NCBI RefSeq assembly: GCF_004342005.1
Contig: NZ_SMBX01000011.1
Coordinates: forward strand, 1-64,000
Direction: 5' to 3'
Length of the DNA stretch: 64,000 bases
Origin: Paracandidimonas soli
Lineage (GTDB): Bacteria; Pseudomonadota; Gammaproteobacteria; Burkholderiales; Burkholderiaceae_B
Part shown: positions 43,968 through 53,221 of the stretch, in pieces
Layout of the letters: every line of letters begins with the position of its first letter
How positions within the stretch are numbered: position 1 is the first letter of the stretch
The notes under the pieces: generated by a model
What the model was told of the DNA's origin: nothing
What the model saw: the letters and a program-made list of their open reading frames with translations, nothing else
The model's database searches: none
Position numbers and translations under genes: made by a program

Positions 43968-43986
43968 CTTGCGCTTGGGCCCGTGG

Positions 43987-44925
43987 TCAAGCGCGCCGCT
44001 GCATGCCTTGCACGCCCGGCCATGCGCCCGCCTGCACCAGTTCAGCGCCGACCTGCCGTATCATCTGGCCGATTTCCCAGTTGGCATCCATCAGGGGACG
44101 ATTCCTGGCGGTGGCGATCGCCACGGTCCGCAGCAGGCGCGCGTCATTCACCGGCACAGCCTTCAACAGCCCGGCCTCATGCTCGCGCGCGATGGCGGCC
44201 AGCGGCAAGATGGTGCAGCCGTGGCCGGCCTCTACCAGGCGCTTGGTGACGGCGATCGAACCATCGCACTCGATCGCCGTATGCAGCGACAGGCCCTCCT
44301 GGTGCGCAAGGGACTGCATCAGGCCGCGCAAGCCGTGCTGCGTGCTGGGCAGCACCATGGGCAGCGACAGCAGCGCCCGCATGTCCAGCGGACCGGCCGG
44401 CAGCGGAAAATCCTGCGCGGCAACGCAATACAGGGGCTCTTTCAGGAGTTCGTCGAAATCGACGACATTGGCCTGGGTCGGCACATACAGCAATGCCATG
44501 TCGATCTGCCCCTCGACCAGCCAGTTCATCAACTGGCTGCCGAGCCCTTCCATGAAGCGCAGCTTCGCGTCGGGAAACCGGGCGGACAGGACATGCGCCA
44601 GCCTGCCGAACATCTGCCACGCGATCGTGGGCTGCGCCGCGATGACGATCTGCGCCGGGCCTGAGCCCGCCAGGTGCGCGGCCGTCTGCCTGGCCTGCTC
44701 CAGCGCCTGCACGACCTCCTGCGCCCTGGCGAGGAAGACGCGCCCGGCATCCGTCAGCATGACGCCTCTGCCGCTGCGGTGGAACAGGCGCACGCCGATA
44801 TCGGACTCCAGCTTGCCGATATGCCTGGTGATGGTGGACTGCTCGATGCCGAGCTCGAGAGCGGCGCGGGAAATACTGCCCAGTCGGGCAACCATGACGA
44901 AGAACTCTATCGTGGATGGATTCAT
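43987..44925 (-). CDS. LysR-type transcriptional regulator
   Basis: A 312-residue LysR protein. HTH at about 3-62 (GSISRAALELGIEQSTITRH), effector domain from about 92, with wording of the NAC/Cbl-like to generic group (PLYCVAAQDFPLPAGP near 163). Its ATG overlaps the stop of the upstream LysR gene as ATGA (44922-44925), so two LysR regulators are translationally coupled, an unusual arrangement. Target unknown; the pair is divergent from the alpha-hydroxyacid oxidase and garD genes. Confidence 0.92.
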   Translation of the reverse strand: MNPSTIEFFVMVARLGSISRAALELGIEQSTITRHIGKLESDIGVRLFHRSGRGVMLTDAGRVFLARAQEVVQALEQARQTAAHLAGSGPAQIVIAAQPTIAWQMFGRLAHVLSARFPDAKLRFMEGLGSQLMNWLVEGQIDMALLYVPTQANVVDFDELLKEPLYCVAAQDFPLPAGPLDMRALLSLPMVLPSTQHGLRGLMQSLAHQEGLSLHTAIECDGSIAVTKRLVEAGHGCTILPLAAIAREHEAGLLKAVPVNDARLLRTVAIATARNRPLMDANWEIGQMIRQVGAELVQAGAWPGVQGMQRRA

Positions 44926-45917
44926 GGGCAGCCCTGTTTATGCGTAAAGGAGCCTCGCGCCGTCCGATCGGCGAGCGGCGGGCCGGGAACAAAGGCCGCC
45001 GCGCGGTCGCTGCCGGCGGAAAGAAAGCGTATGGGCAGGCTGAAGTCGACCACCTCCATCAGCAGTTCCTTCAGAAGGAGCATGCCCGCGCGGGAGTCGT
45101 CCCGGCGCATCTGCATGGAGTATGACATCGACGGCAGCGATTGCCACTGCTCCAGCTTCACCAAAAGGCCGCGCTCGGCCAGCGGCCGGGCCCAGGCATT
45201 GGGCATGAAGCCTATGCCGACGCCTTCCAGGACCAGCGAGGTCACCCCGCCCCAGGTATTGCAGGTCAGGCAACTGCGCCAGAAGATGCCGTGCGAACGT
45301 ATCCACTCCTCCAGCATGCGGTACGTGCCAGCCCCCTGCGGCATGGTGATCAGGGAGATATGCCTGGCGGCGGCATCGGCCACGGTCCGGCAGGAAGGAT
45401 AAAGCGCCGGCGACACGAACCAGTCGAAGTCCGCTTCCCCGACAGGAAAGGACACGATGCGCTGGCGCGACGAAGTCCCGGAGATGACCGCGAAATCCAG
45501 CTCGCCGCTCTCCACTCCCGCCTCCATCGCGGGGCCGACATCGATGTGCGGCTCCAGATGCAGGTTCGGATAGCGCTGCGCCGCCTGCGCAATGAACCTG
45601 GGCAGCCACGTCAGGGAGGACAGCTCGCCCACGGCAAAGCGGAAATTGCCCTGCACGCCCGCATCGTCCCGCACCACCTGGCGCAGGGCGTCGGCCTGGT
45701 CGAGCAACTGGCGGACATGGGGCAGCAGCGCATGGCCGGCGGTCGTCAGGCTGGCGCGGTACTGATCGCGGTCGAACAGGGTCTGCCCCAGCGAGGCTTC
45801 CAGGTCGGTGATGCGCTTGGACAAGGTGGAAACGGAGACATGCAGCCGTTCGGCGGCAATGGCGAAGCTGTCGCAGATGGCCGCCCTGTAGAACGCCTCC
45901 AGTTGCTTGAGTGTCAT
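44922..45917 (-). CDS. LysR-type transcriptional regulator
   Basis: A 331-residue LysR protein. HTH at about 1-60 (DSFAIAAERLHVSVSTLSKR), effector domain about 90-300, with a 30-residue polar tail beyond the usual end. First gene of a two-LysR unit. It is divergent from the FMN oxidase gene across an AT-rich region with a perfect palindrome (45957-45977), and is the better candidate for regulating it. Confidence 0.92.
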   Translation of the reverse strand: MTLKQLEAFYRAAICDSFAIAAERLHVSVSTLSKRITDLEASLGQTLFDRDQYRASLTTAGHALLPHVRQLLDQADALRQVVRDDAGVQGNFRFAVGELSSLTWLPRFIAQAAQRYPNLHLEPHIDVGPAMEAGVESGELDFAVISGTSSRQRIVSFPVGEADFDWFVSPALYPSCRTVADAAARHISLITMPQGAGTYRMLEEWIRSHGIFWRSCLTCNTWGGVTSLVLEGVGIGFMPNAWARPLAERGLLVKLEQWQSLPSMSYSMQMRRDDSRAGMLLLKELLMEVVDFSLPIRFLSAGSDRAAAFVPGPPLADRTARGSFTHKQGCP

Positions 45918-45956
45918 GAGCTTTCAGGAAATTCGAATTTTCCGAACATTATAAGA

Positions 45957-46004
45957 TATATATATTCAATATATATAAACAACAGACTCTCGTAAGATAG
46001 AGTC
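45957..46004. promoter_or_regulatory. AT-rich palindrome and hairpin in LysR/oxidase divergent promoter
   Basis: A perfect 21-bp palindrome of alternating T and A around a C at 45967 (arms of ten), followed by GACTCT/AGAGTC (45985-45990, 45999-46004). This is an AT island in GC-rich DNA, suitable for an operator or melting site. Confidence 0.55.
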
Positions 46005-46077
46005 CTTGCACGCATCGGCCTCGCAATATCAGGGCGCTTCCGCCCGCCGGCACCATCCGCAACCCTGCAACCTGATC

Positions 46078-47226
46078 ATGAAACGCATTTTTTCCCTGAA
46101 CGACTTCGAACAGCCCGCAAGACGCAAACTGCCGCGGCAACTGTTCAGCTATATCTACAACGGCGCCGACGAAGAGCGCACGATGAAAGACAACCGCAAG
46201 GCCTTCGATCGCTATGCCTTCGTCCCCAGGCTGCTGACCGGCGTGTCCGAACGCGAGCAGAAGATCACGCTGTTCGGCCAGGAGTACGCCTCGCCGTTCG
46301 GCATATCACCGGTCGGCCTGAGCGCCATGTGGTGCTATCGGGGCGATGTCGTCCTGGCCGAGGCTGCCCAGGAGAACAATATCCCCGCCGTGATGAGCGG
46401 CGCCTCGCTCATCCCCATGGAAACCGTCGCCAAGGCGGCGCCCAATACCTGGTTCCAGGCCTACATGCCCGGCGATCCCGCCCGCGTGGAAGCCCTGATC
46501 ACGCGCATCGCCAATGCCGGTTTCAAGACGCTGGTCATCACCGCCGACCTGCCCGTGCAGGTGAACCCGGAAAACTACCTGCGCAACGGGTTCAGCACGC
46601 CGCTGCGCCCCAGCCTGCGGCTGGCCTGGGACGGCATCAGCCATCCGCGCTGGCTGTTCGGCACCTTTTTCCGCACGCTGGCCAGGCACGGCATGCCCCA
46701 TTTCGAGAACTGGCGGGCGGAGCGCGGCGCGCCGATTCTTTCCGCCACGGTGGAGCGCGACTTCCAGGCCCGGGATCACCTGGACTGGTCGCACCTGCAG
46801 CGCGTGCGCGAGCTCTGGAAGGGGCCGCTGCTGCTCAAGGGCATTCTGTCGGCCGGCGACGCAGCCATCGCCACGGGCATGGGCGTCGACGGGCTGATCG
46901 TGTCCAATCACGGCGGCCGCCAGGTGGACAGCGCCATTTCGCCGATGGAGGTCCTGCCCGAGATCGTGCGCGCCGCCGGCGGCGCCACCATCATCATGGA
47001 CAGCGGCATCCGCCGGGGCTCCGATGTGCTCAAGGCTCTCGCCCTGGGCGCCCGGTGCGTATTCCTCGGCCGTCCCTTCAACTATGCCGCCACGGTCGGC
47101 GGCAAGGAAGGCGTCAACCACGCCATCAATATCCTGCGCACGGAGATCCATCGCAACATGGCGCTGCTGGGCATCAACCGCCTGAGCGAGCTGGATTCCT
47201 CCATCGTGCGCGACCTGGGGCGCTGA
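46078..47226 (+). CDS. FMN-dependent alpha-hydroxyacid oxidase/dehydrogenase (lactate oxidase, LldD family)
   Basis: A 382-residue TIM-barrel flavoprotein. [11 protein letters not shown] near 22-32, [11 protein letters not shown] near 76-86, catalytic His with Arg in [20 protein letters not shown] near 278-297 and the phosphate-binding [14 protein letters not shown] near 308-321 are all present. It oxidises an L-2-hydroxyacid such as lactate, glycolate or mandelate. The ATG is weakly supported by a ribosome binding site but fits the family. It precedes garD by 68 bases. Confidence 0.93.
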   Translation: MKRIFSLNDFEQPARRKLPRQLFSYIYNGADEERTMKDNRKAFDRYAFVPRLLTGVSEREQKITLFGQEYASPFGISPVGLSAMWCYRGDVVLAEAAQENNIPAVMSGASLIPMETVAKAAPNTWFQAYMPGDPARVEALITRIANAGFKTLVITADLPVQVNPENYLRNGFSTPLRPSLRLAWDGISHPRWLFGTFFRTLARHGMPHFENWRAERGAPILSATVERDFQARDHLDWSHLQRVRELWKGPLLLKGILSAGDAAIATGMGVDGLIVSNHGGRQVDSAISPMEVLPEIVRAAGGATIIMDSGIRRGSDVLKALALGARCVFLGRPFNYAATVGGKEGVNHAINILRTEIHRNMALLGINRLSELDSSIVRDLGR

Positions 47227-47294
47227 GCTTCTACGGACAAGTCCGGGGCCGGCCGCGCCGGCTCCGCTTCCCTGCTTTCATACGGAGAGACACC

Positions 47295-48857
47295 ATGAGT
47301 TCCCAACAACCCCGCTACGTGAAGATGCACGACAACGACAATGTCGTCATCATCGCCAACAATGGCGGCCTGCCCGCCGGCACTGTGCTGGACAACGGCA
47401 TCGAGCTGCGCGAAGCCATCCCCCAGGGCCACAAGGTCGCCCTGACGGATCTGGCCGCTGGCGATATCGTGCGCCGCTACAACGTAGTCATCGGCTACGC
47501 CAAGACCGACCTGCCCAAGGGCAGCTGGCTGAACGAGCACAGGCTGGACATGCCCGCGCCGCCGGAACTGGACAATCTGCCGATCGCCACGGAGAAAACG
47601 ACGCTGGATCCGCTCGAAGGCTATACGTTCGAGGGCTTCCGCAATCCGGACGGCAGCGTCGGCACGCGCAACATCCTGGCCATTTCCACTTCGGTGCAAT
47701 GCGTGTCCGGCGTCGTCGCCCATGCGGTGGAGCGCATCCGCGCCGAGCTGCTGCCCAAGTACCCCAATGTCGACAATGTGATTTCGCTGGAGCACATCTA
47801 CGGCTGTGGCGTCGCCATCCAGGCGCCGGACGCGGTGATCCCGATCCGCACGCTGCGCAATATCGCCCGCAATCCCAACTTCGGCGGCCGCACGCTGGTC
47901 GTCAGCCTGGGCTGCGAGAAGCTGCAGGCGGACGTGTTCTTCCCGGACAGGTTCATTCCGATCAAGAATGGGGGGTTCCAGCGCCAGGACGAGAATATCG
48001 CGCTGGTGACGCTGCAGGATGAGGAGAACATTGGTTTCGAAGGAATGATCCAGTCCATCATGCGCGCGGCGGAGGAGCATCTCATTGTCCTGAACAAGCG
48101 TGTGCGCACCACCTGTCCCATCTCCGATCTGGTAATCGGCGTGCAGTGCGGCGGCAGCGATGCGTTCTCGGGCGTTTCCGCCAACCCGGTGGTGGGCTAC
48201 GCCACGGATCTGTTCGTACGTGCGGGCGCTTCGGTGATGTTCTCGGAGGTAACGGAAGTGCGCGATGGCATCGCCCAGTTGACGGCGCGGGCGGCCAGTC
48301 CGGAGGTCGCACAGCAGTTGATCGATCAGATGCGCTGGTACGATCAGTATCTGGGCCGCGGCAGCGCGGACCGCAGTGCGAATACGTCACCGGGCAACAA
48401 GCGCGGCGGCCTGTCGAACATTGTGGAAAAGGCCATGGGTTCGATCGTGAAATCGGGCAGCACGCCGATCCAGGGCGTGGTGCCTCCAGGCGAGCGCTGC
48501 ACGACGCGCGGGCTGAATTTCTCGGCCACGCCGGCCAGCGATTTTGTCTGCGGCACGCTGCAGCTGGCTGCAGGGATGACGATGCATGTGTTCACGACGG
48601 GACGCGGCACGCCCTACAGTCTGAAGGAAGCGCCGGTGGTGAAGGTGGCCACGCGCAGCGATCTGGCACGGCGCTGGCACGATCTGATGGACATCAACGC
48701 GGGCCGCGTGGTGGACGGCGATGCGACGATCGAGGAAATGGGCTGGGAGATGTTCCGCTACATGATCGACGTGGCCAGCGGGCGCAAGCAAACGTGCGCC
48801 GAAAGCCTGAAGATTTATAACTCTCTGGCTTTGTTCAATCCGGCGCCGATTACCTGA
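47295..48857 (+). CDS. garD: Galactarate dehydratase (GarD/UxaA family)
   Basis: A 520-residue enzyme. An N-terminal SAF-like domain (about 10-95) precedes the UxaA/GarD core. Diagnostic blocks are [20 protein letters not shown] near 115-134, [10 protein letters not shown] near 169-178, [11 protein letters not shown] near 208-218 and [16 protein letters not shown] near 283-298. It dehydrates galactarate to 5-dehydro-4-deoxy-D-glucarate using Fe. GGAGAG precedes the ATG; the open frame runs further up only inside the oxidase gene. Together with the convergent garL gene it gives the first two steps of the E. coli-type galactarate pathway. Substrate could be a related aldarate. Confidence 0.92.
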   Translation: MSSQQPRYVKMHDNDNVVIIANNGGLPAGTVLDNGIELREAIPQGHKVALTDLAAGDIVRRYNVVIGYAKTDLPKGSWLNEHRLDMPAPPELDNLPIATEKTTLDPLEGYTFEGFRNPDGSVGTRNILAISTSVQCVSGVVAHAVERIRAELLPKYPNVDNVISLEHIYGCGVAIQAPDAVIPIRTLRNIARNPNFGGRTLVVSLGCEKLQADVFFPDRFIPIKNGGFQRQDENIALVTLQDEENIGFEGMIQSIMRAAEEHLIVLNKRVRTTCPISDLVIGVQCGGSDAFSGVSANPVVGYATDLFVRAGASVMFSEVTEVRDGIAQLTARAASPEVAQQLIDQMRWYDQYLGRGSADRSANTSPGNKRGGLSNIVEKAMGSIVKSGSTPIQGVVPPGERCTTRGLNFSATPASDFVCGTLQLAAGMTMHVFTTGRGTPYSLKEAPVVKVATRSDLARRWHDLMDINAGRVVDGDATIEEMGWEMFRYMIDVASGRKQTCAESLKIYNSLALFNPAPIT

Positions 48858-48894
48858 TACCCGATATCTGATAGCGCTTTCTTCTTTCTTGCTT

Positions 48895-48925
48895 GGGCGG
48901 CCTTTTCATCTTGGCCGCCCTTTTT
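48895..48925 (+). terminator. Terminator after garD
   Basis: GGGCGGCC (48895-48902) with GGCCGCCC (48913-48920), loop 10, then five T. Confidence 0.92.
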
Positions 48926-48976
48926 ATTCGAATTGTTTTTTCGTCATTCTTCTGCCGCAATTCTCCATGACGTCGA

Positions 48977-49070
48977 GCCTGGAGGCTGACCAAGGACTGC
49001 CGGGCAGTCCCGGAACGCAGCGCAGGGACCCGGCAACGCTAGCCCGGCAGTCTTCGCTCAGCCTCCAGGC
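48977..49070. repeat. 94-bp extended inverted repeat
   Basis: GCCTGGAGGCTGA (48977-48989) pairs with TCAGCCTCCAGGC (49058-49070), and GACTGCCGGGC (48995-49005) with GCCCGGCAGTC (49042-49052). A smaller inner GTCCC/GGGAC stem lies in the 36-base centre. It sits between the convergent garD and garL genes and outside the garD terminator. Confidence 0.9.
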
Positions 49071-49149
49071 GGGTTACTGCGAATCAACAGTCAATAAGAA
49101 CGCATCAATGCAGACTACAGATCACGAATCCTGCGTCACCGCCTATCAA

Positions 49150-49917
49150 TCAGCGAAACGCATCCCTCAACCCAAACACCGCCTGCTTGAACACCCCAAG
49201 ATCCGTACCCACGGCCACGAAGTTGAAACCCCATTCCAGGTAGCGCTTCGCATCCGCCTGGATGGGAGCCAGGATGCCGGTGGCCTTGCCTGCGGCCTGG
49301 GCGCGGTCGTGCAGATCGCGGATCACGCGCTGCACATCGGGATGATTGGGGTTGCCCAGATGGCCCAGCGCAGCCGACAGATCGGACGGGCCGATGAAAA
49401 TGCCGTCCACGCCTTCGACCGCGAGAATGTCATCGAACGCCTCGATACCCTTCACGCTTTCGATCTGCAGCAGCACGCAGATACTGTCGTTGATGACCTG
49501 GTTGTAGTTGGCGATGCTGCCATAGCGATTGCTGCGATGCGCACCGGCCACACCGCGAATGCCGTGCGGCGGATAACGTGTGGCGGACACGGCCTTGCGG
49601 GCATCGTCGGCCGATTCGATGAAGGGGATCAGCAGATTGTAGAAGCCAATGTCCAGCAACTGCTTGATCATGACGGGATTGTTCTCGGCCGGCCTGCCGA
49701 CGGTTGCCGCTGTGCTGCCGTTGAGCGTCTGCAACTGCGCCATCAGCAGCGGCAGCGACGTGGGGGAATGCTCGCTGTCCAGCAGCAGCCAATCGTAGCC
49801 CGCCAGCCCGGCTATTTCCATCGTAACGCTGCCGGTCAGGCAGTTCCAGAAACCGATCAATTGCTCACGGTCGAGGATCCGCTGGCGGAATCCGTTGAGT
49901 ACATCGCTTGCAGCCAT
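49150..49917 (-). CDS. garL: 2-dehydro-3-deoxyglucarate aldolase (HpcH/HpaI family, GarL-like)
   Basis: A 255-residue class II, metal-dependent aldolase that splits 5-dehydro-4-deoxy-D-glucarate into pyruvate and tartronate semialdehyde. It reads very close to E. coli GarL: AGYDWLLLDSEHSP near 39-52, IKQLLDIGFYNLLIPF near 84-99, TRYPPHGIRGV near 112-122, EGVDGIFIGPSDLSAALGHL near 167-186 and LEWGFNFVAVGTDLGVF near 228-244. AAGGAG precedes the ATG. It is convergent with garD and downstream of an FCD regulator gene in the same direction. Confidence 0.93.
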   Translation of the reverse strand: MAASDVLNGFRQRILDREQLIGFWNCLTGSVTMEIAGLAGYDWLLLDSEHSPTSLPLLMAQLQTLNGSTAATVGRPAENNPVMIKQLLDIGFYNLLIPFIESADDARKAVSATRYPPHGIRGVAGAHRSNRYGSIANYNQVINDSICVLLQIESVKGIEAFDDILAVEGVDGIFIGPSDLSAALGHLGNPNHPDVQRVIRDLHDRAQAAGKATGILAPIQADAKRYLEWGFNFVAVGTDLGVFKQAVFGLRDAFR

Positions 49918-50004
49918 ACTGCTCTCCTTCGAAGATGCTTCAGTTCATGTTGTATCCGATGTTCGTCGAGCCTCGCACCCGAGCAAAGACGGGCGCGAAA
50001 CGTC

Positions 50005-50787
50005 TCATGCGCGATTGCCCGTATCCTGCATGGCATCGGCCGACTGGCCGACCAGCCTGCCGCGCGCCTGTCCCAGGTGATACTTCATGGCGATGCGCGC
50101 CTGCTCGCTGTCCTGCTTGGCGATGGCCTGTACGATCGCTTCGTGCTCGGCCATCACCATGATCGAACGCTGCTGCGTTCCCGTGCGCGTGAGGTTCAGC
50201 GCGAGCCGCATGAACCCCTGCACCGGCTCCAGCACGGACTCCAGCACAGAAGCGTACAGCTCGTTGCCGCTGGCGTGCGCGATGCTCATGTGAAAGGCCA
50301 GGTCGGCTTCCGCCGTGGCTCCTTTTTTTTGCACGAGGGCATTGAACTTCCGGTGCGCAGTCTCGATCGCCTTGAGCTGGGCACGGCTGCGCCGCAAGGC
50401 GGCGAGCCTGGCGGCATCGCCTTCGATAGTCTGGCGCAGCTCCTGCGCGCGCAAGTAGAACGCGACATTGCCGGCGTCGTCGAACGTCTTCAGTCGCACC
50501 TCGGGCTGGTGCGTGACGAATGTACCCATTCCCTGGTGAGCGGTGATCAGGCCGTCCGCCCGCAGCCGCAACAAGGCCTCGCGCACGACGGGGCGCGAGA
50601 TGTCGTGCTGGCGGCTGATTTCGTGTTCGGAAGCCAGACGGTCTCCCACCTTCAGTTCGCCCGACATGATCTGTTCCAGGATCAGGCCGTACAGCTTGTC
50701 GCCCAGCCTCTGGCGCTGGTCGGGACGCGCCACGCCAACTGCCGCAAGCTCCGTCCTGGATCCGGATTCCGTAGTTTTCTTTTTCAT
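50005..50787 (-). CDS. GntR-family regulator, FCD subfamily
   Basis: A 260-residue regulator with winged HTH at about 27-95 (DRLASEHEISRQHDISRPVV) and FCD domain from about 110 to 245. Divergent from the DHDPS-family gene at 51008; the shared upstream DNA has a sigma-70 promoter overlapped by a GTTGACAAC palindrome, the likely operator. It lies upstream of garL with 87 bases between them. Probable ligand: a sugar acid or its dehydration product. GGAG precedes the ATG. Confidence 0.92.
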   Translation of the reverse strand: MKKKTTESGSRTELAAVGVARPDQRQRLGDKLYGLILEQIMSGELKVGDRLASEHEISRQHDISRPVVREALLRLRADGLITAHQGMGTFVTHQPEVRLKTFDDAGNVAFYLRAQELRQTIEGDAARLAALRRSRAQLKAIETAHRKFNALVQKKGATAEADLAFHMSIAHASGNELYASVLESVLEPVQGFMRLALNLTRTGTQQRSIMVMAEHEAIVQAIAKQDSEQARIAMKYHLGQARGRLVGQSADAMQDTGNRA

Positions 50788-50925
50788 CGATGATCAGGCT
50801 CCGCGCCTGCGCGTGAAAGCGTTCAATGCCGCATCATAACCTCGCAGCGCCTGCCTTTGGCCGCACGCCCGCATGTCGGCGCCATAACCACAGTACCTGC
50901 CTTGAGCTTTCGCCGCCCCCGCAAC

Positions 50926-50969
50926 TTGGTTGACAACTAAATACAGTAAAAATATACTTGTTTGACAAT
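50926..50969 (+). promoter_or_regulatory. Sigma-70 promoter overlapped by GntR-type operator
   Basis: TTGACA (50930-50935), 17-base spacer, TATACT (50953-50958): near-consensus promoter for the gene at 51008. The -35 box lies inside TTGGTTGACAACTAA (50926-50940), a palindrome around A50933, and a second similar half-palindrome TTGTTTGACAAT follows at 50958-50969. Binding there would block RNA polymerase. Confidence 0.75.
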
Positions 50970-51007
50970 AGACACGCAACCCAAACCTTCACTTTCAGGA
51001 GCCACAC

Positions 51008-51916
51008 ATGGCTGAAATTTCCGCCGGCCTGCGCAAGGCGCTTACCGGCATCTCCGGTATTCTGGTGACGCCGTTCGACGCCAACGACAATATCGAGCCC
51101 GGCAAGCTTGACCCCATCATCGAGCGCGCTATCGCAGCCAAGGTCGACATCCTGGTCGCCAACGGAAACACCAGCGAGTTCTACTCTCTCCAGGCGCACG
51201 AAGCCGAGCGGATGATGCAGGCCGTCGTCGAGAAAGTGGCCGGGCGCGCTCCCGTGCTCAACGGCGTGGGCCGCAGCGTCGGCGAAGCCTGCGCGCTGGC
51301 GCGCGCTTCCAGGAAGGCCGGCGTCGACGCCATCATGGTGCATCAGCCGCCCGATCCTTTCGCCGCGCCGCGCGGCGTGCTGGAATACATCCGCCGCGTG
51401 GCCGACGCTGCCGACGGCCTGCCGCTGATGCTGTACCTGCGCAATGACGCCATCGGCATCGACAACATCGTCAAGCTCACAGAGATTCCCGGCGTCGCCG
51501 GCGTGAAATGGGCGACCCCCGCCCCGCTGAAGCTGGCGCAGGCCATCCGTTCCGCCGCGCCGGAGATCGTCTGGGTCTGCGGACTGGCCGAAGTCTGGGC
51601 GCCGTCCATGTACGCTGTCGGCGCACAGGGCTTCACGTCAGGCCTCATCAATGTCTGGCCCGCCCGCTCCGTCGCCATCCTCGAAGCGCTGCGCGCCGGC
51701 CAGTACCAGGAAGCCATGCGCCTGATCGGAGAAATCGAAGAGTTCGAAGCCATCCGGGCCGAAGAGTTGAACGGCACCAACGTAACCGGAGTCAAGGCCG
51801 CGCTGCAATTGCTCGGCAACGATTGCGGCCCCACGCGCGCGCCCGCCGCCTGGCCGCTGACAACCTCGCAGCAGGAACGCATGAAGACCATGCTGAAAAG
51901 CGTCGGCGTCATCTGA
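51008..51916 (+). CDS. Dihydrodipicolinate synthase (DapA)-family aldolase/dehydratase
   Basis: A 302-residue class I Schiff-base enzyme. The DapA-fold opening GILVTPFDANDNIEPGKL is near 17-34; the Schiff-base Lys is in AGVKWATP near 161 and the partner Tyr in MLYLRND near 140. The usual GTTGE pocket is replaced by NGNTSEF, so it is not true DapA. Catabolic relatives act on 2-keto-3-deoxy sugar acids as aldolases or dehydratases. AGGAG precedes the ATG. Its expression should be controlled by the divergent FCD regulator. Confidence 0.88.
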   Translation: MAEISAGLRKALTGISGILVTPFDANDNIEPGKLDPIIERAIAAKVDILVANGNTSEFYSLQAHEAERMMQAVVEKVAGRAPVLNGVGRSVGEACALARASRKAGVDAIMVHQPPDPFAAPRGVLEYIRRVADAADGLPLMLYLRNDAIGIDNIVKLTEIPGVAGVKWATPAPLKLAQAIRSAAPEIVWVCGLAEVWAPSMYAVGAQGFTSGLINVWPARSVAILEALRAGQYQEAMRLIGEIEEFEAIRAEELNGTNVTGVKAALQLLGNDCGPTRAPAAWPLTTSQQERMKTMLKSVGVI

Positions 51917-51974
51917 AACCGCTTGCGGCGGTTCCGGGGCCAGCGTCATTCTTGCCCGCCCGGAGAACGCGGAA

Positions 51975-51994
51975 CCCCGGCCCGGAGGCCGGGG
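51975..51994. terminator. GC-rich hairpin between DHDPS-family gene and Bug (7)
   Basis: CCCCGGCC (51975-51982) pairs with GGCCGGGG (51987-51994) around CGGA. No T-run. Between convergent genes. Confidence 0.45.
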
Positions 51995-52058
51995 CCTGGA
52001 CGCAACGCTCGCCGGTCATGCTTCATGCATCCGCAAGAATCTTCGGCGGCGATCGCCC

Positions 52059-53084
52059 TCAATCCATCTTGGCGCCGGATTTCTTGACGGTATCACCCCA
52101 TTTCCGGATCTCGGCCGTCATGAAATCGGAAACCTCCTTGGGCGAATTTGCGACCACGACAAAACCGACCTCTTCCAGCTTTTCGCGAATGGCGGGATCG
52201 TTCATGGCAGCCACGGTTTCGCGATGCAGCTTCTCCATGATGTGCTCGGGCGTTCCCGCCGGCGCGCTCAGGCCGAAGAAGGATTCGGCCGAATAGCCGG
52301 GATAGAATTCCGCGATCGCGGGTACGTCGGGATAGGCCGGGTTGCGCTCAAGACTGGTGACCGCGAGCGCGCGCAACTTGCCCCCCTCCACATGAGGCAG
52401 CAGGTTATCCTGATTCAACAGCAACGCATTGACCTGGTCGCCCATGACGGCGGTGATCGCGGCCGCGCCGCCCTTGTACGGCGCGTGAACGATGTCCAGT
52501 CCGGCGACCTGCTTGAGCATTTCCATCGACAGATGGCCCGAAGATCCGCTGCCGGAACTGGCCGCCACATACTTGCCCGGATTGGCCTTGACGATATCGA
52601 TGAACTCCTTGAAGGTCTTGGCTTCGAACGAGGGGTTTACCACCAATACGTTAGGCCCCGTGGCCAGCAGGGACACATGCGCGAATTCGCTGTCCTGATA
52701 GGCGATCTGCGGATACAGCGCATAACCGATGGCATTGGAACCCACGCCGGAAAGCAACAGCGTATAGCCGTCCGGCTCCGCCTTTGCCACGACGTTGGAA
52801 CCGATCGTGCCGCTGGCTCCGCCCCGGTTCTCGATGATCACGCTTTGTCCAAGCCGTTCTGCCAGCAGGTTGCCCAGCATGCGCCCTACCGCATCGGTAC
52901 TGCCTCCAGGCGGAAACGGCACGACCAGCCGGATCGGCTTGGTGGGCCAGTCCGTTTCCTGCGCCTGGGACGCGGCCGGCGCGCCCAGCGCTAACGCCGC
53001 GGTCAGGCCTGCCATGCCGCCCAGCAATGCGCGGCGACGCAGCGAGGAGCCTTGTTTGATGATTTTCGTGATTTCCATGCTCAT
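52059..53084 (-). CDS. Bug/TctC-family periplasmic solute receptor (7)
   Basis: A 341-residue receptor with a long signal region containing SSLRRRALLGGMAG, which resembles a twin-arginine motif, and cleavage near ASQAQE. IRLVVPFPPGGSTDAVGR, IENRGGASGTIGS and YPDVPAIAEF are the family blocks. The start at 53084 has GGGAGA ten bases upstream; 53078 is a weaker alternative. It is divergent from the dehydrogenase-dehydratase-GntR unit, with a GATGTC palindrome between, so it probably imports that unit's substrate. Confidence 0.92.
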   Translation of the reverse strand: MSMEITKIIKQGSSLRRRALLGGMAGLTAALALGAPAASQAQETDWPTKPIRLVVPFPPGGSTDAVGRMLGNLLAERLGQSVIIENRGGASGTIGSNVVAKAEPDGYTLLLSGVGSNAIGYALYPQIAYQDSEFAHVSLLATGPNVLVVNPSFEAKTFKEFIDIVKANPGKYVAASSGSGSSGHLSMEMLKQVAGLDIVHAPYKGGAAAITAVMGDQVNALLLNQDNLLPHVEGGKLRALAVTSLERNPAYPDVPAIAEFYPGYSAESFFGLSAPAGTPEHIMEKLHRETVAAMNDPAIREKLEEVGFVVVANSPKEVSDFMTAEIRKWGDTVKKSGAKMD

Positions 53085-53138
53085 ATCGGATAGTCTCCCA
53101 TGATGCTGATGATTGAATAGATAATTCGGACAATATAT

Positions 53139-53151
53139 GATGTCAGACATC
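53139..53151. promoter_or_regulatory. GntR-type operator, perfect GATGTC palindrome
   Basis: GATGTC-A-GACATC, with TATGATGTC on the left flank. It lies between the divergent starts at 53084 and 53222, in AT-rich DNA. Confidence 0.7.
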
Positions 53152-53221
53152 TTAAGAGACGCACGATAGCGGATCTTTCATTCCCGGCAAACCCGTATAA
53201 CCCCGAACAGGATCCCCGACC

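Larger units (their letters stand above)
43492..43986. other. Gene-free repeat and hairpin region
   Basis: No gene is credible here. In order it holds the Bug (6) terminator, a T-run plus GCCGGGCCGCCCC block, a 13-bp inverted repeat (43652-43664 with 43670-43682), two tandem ~80-base repeat units (43723-43836) and two further hairpins (43870-43891, 43948-43967). Confidence 0.7.

Noticed and set aside
46329..47294. Upstream in-frame extension of garD
   Set aside because: It overlaps the FMN oxidase gene in another frame; garD homologues begin near the ATG at 47295, which has a ribosome binding site.
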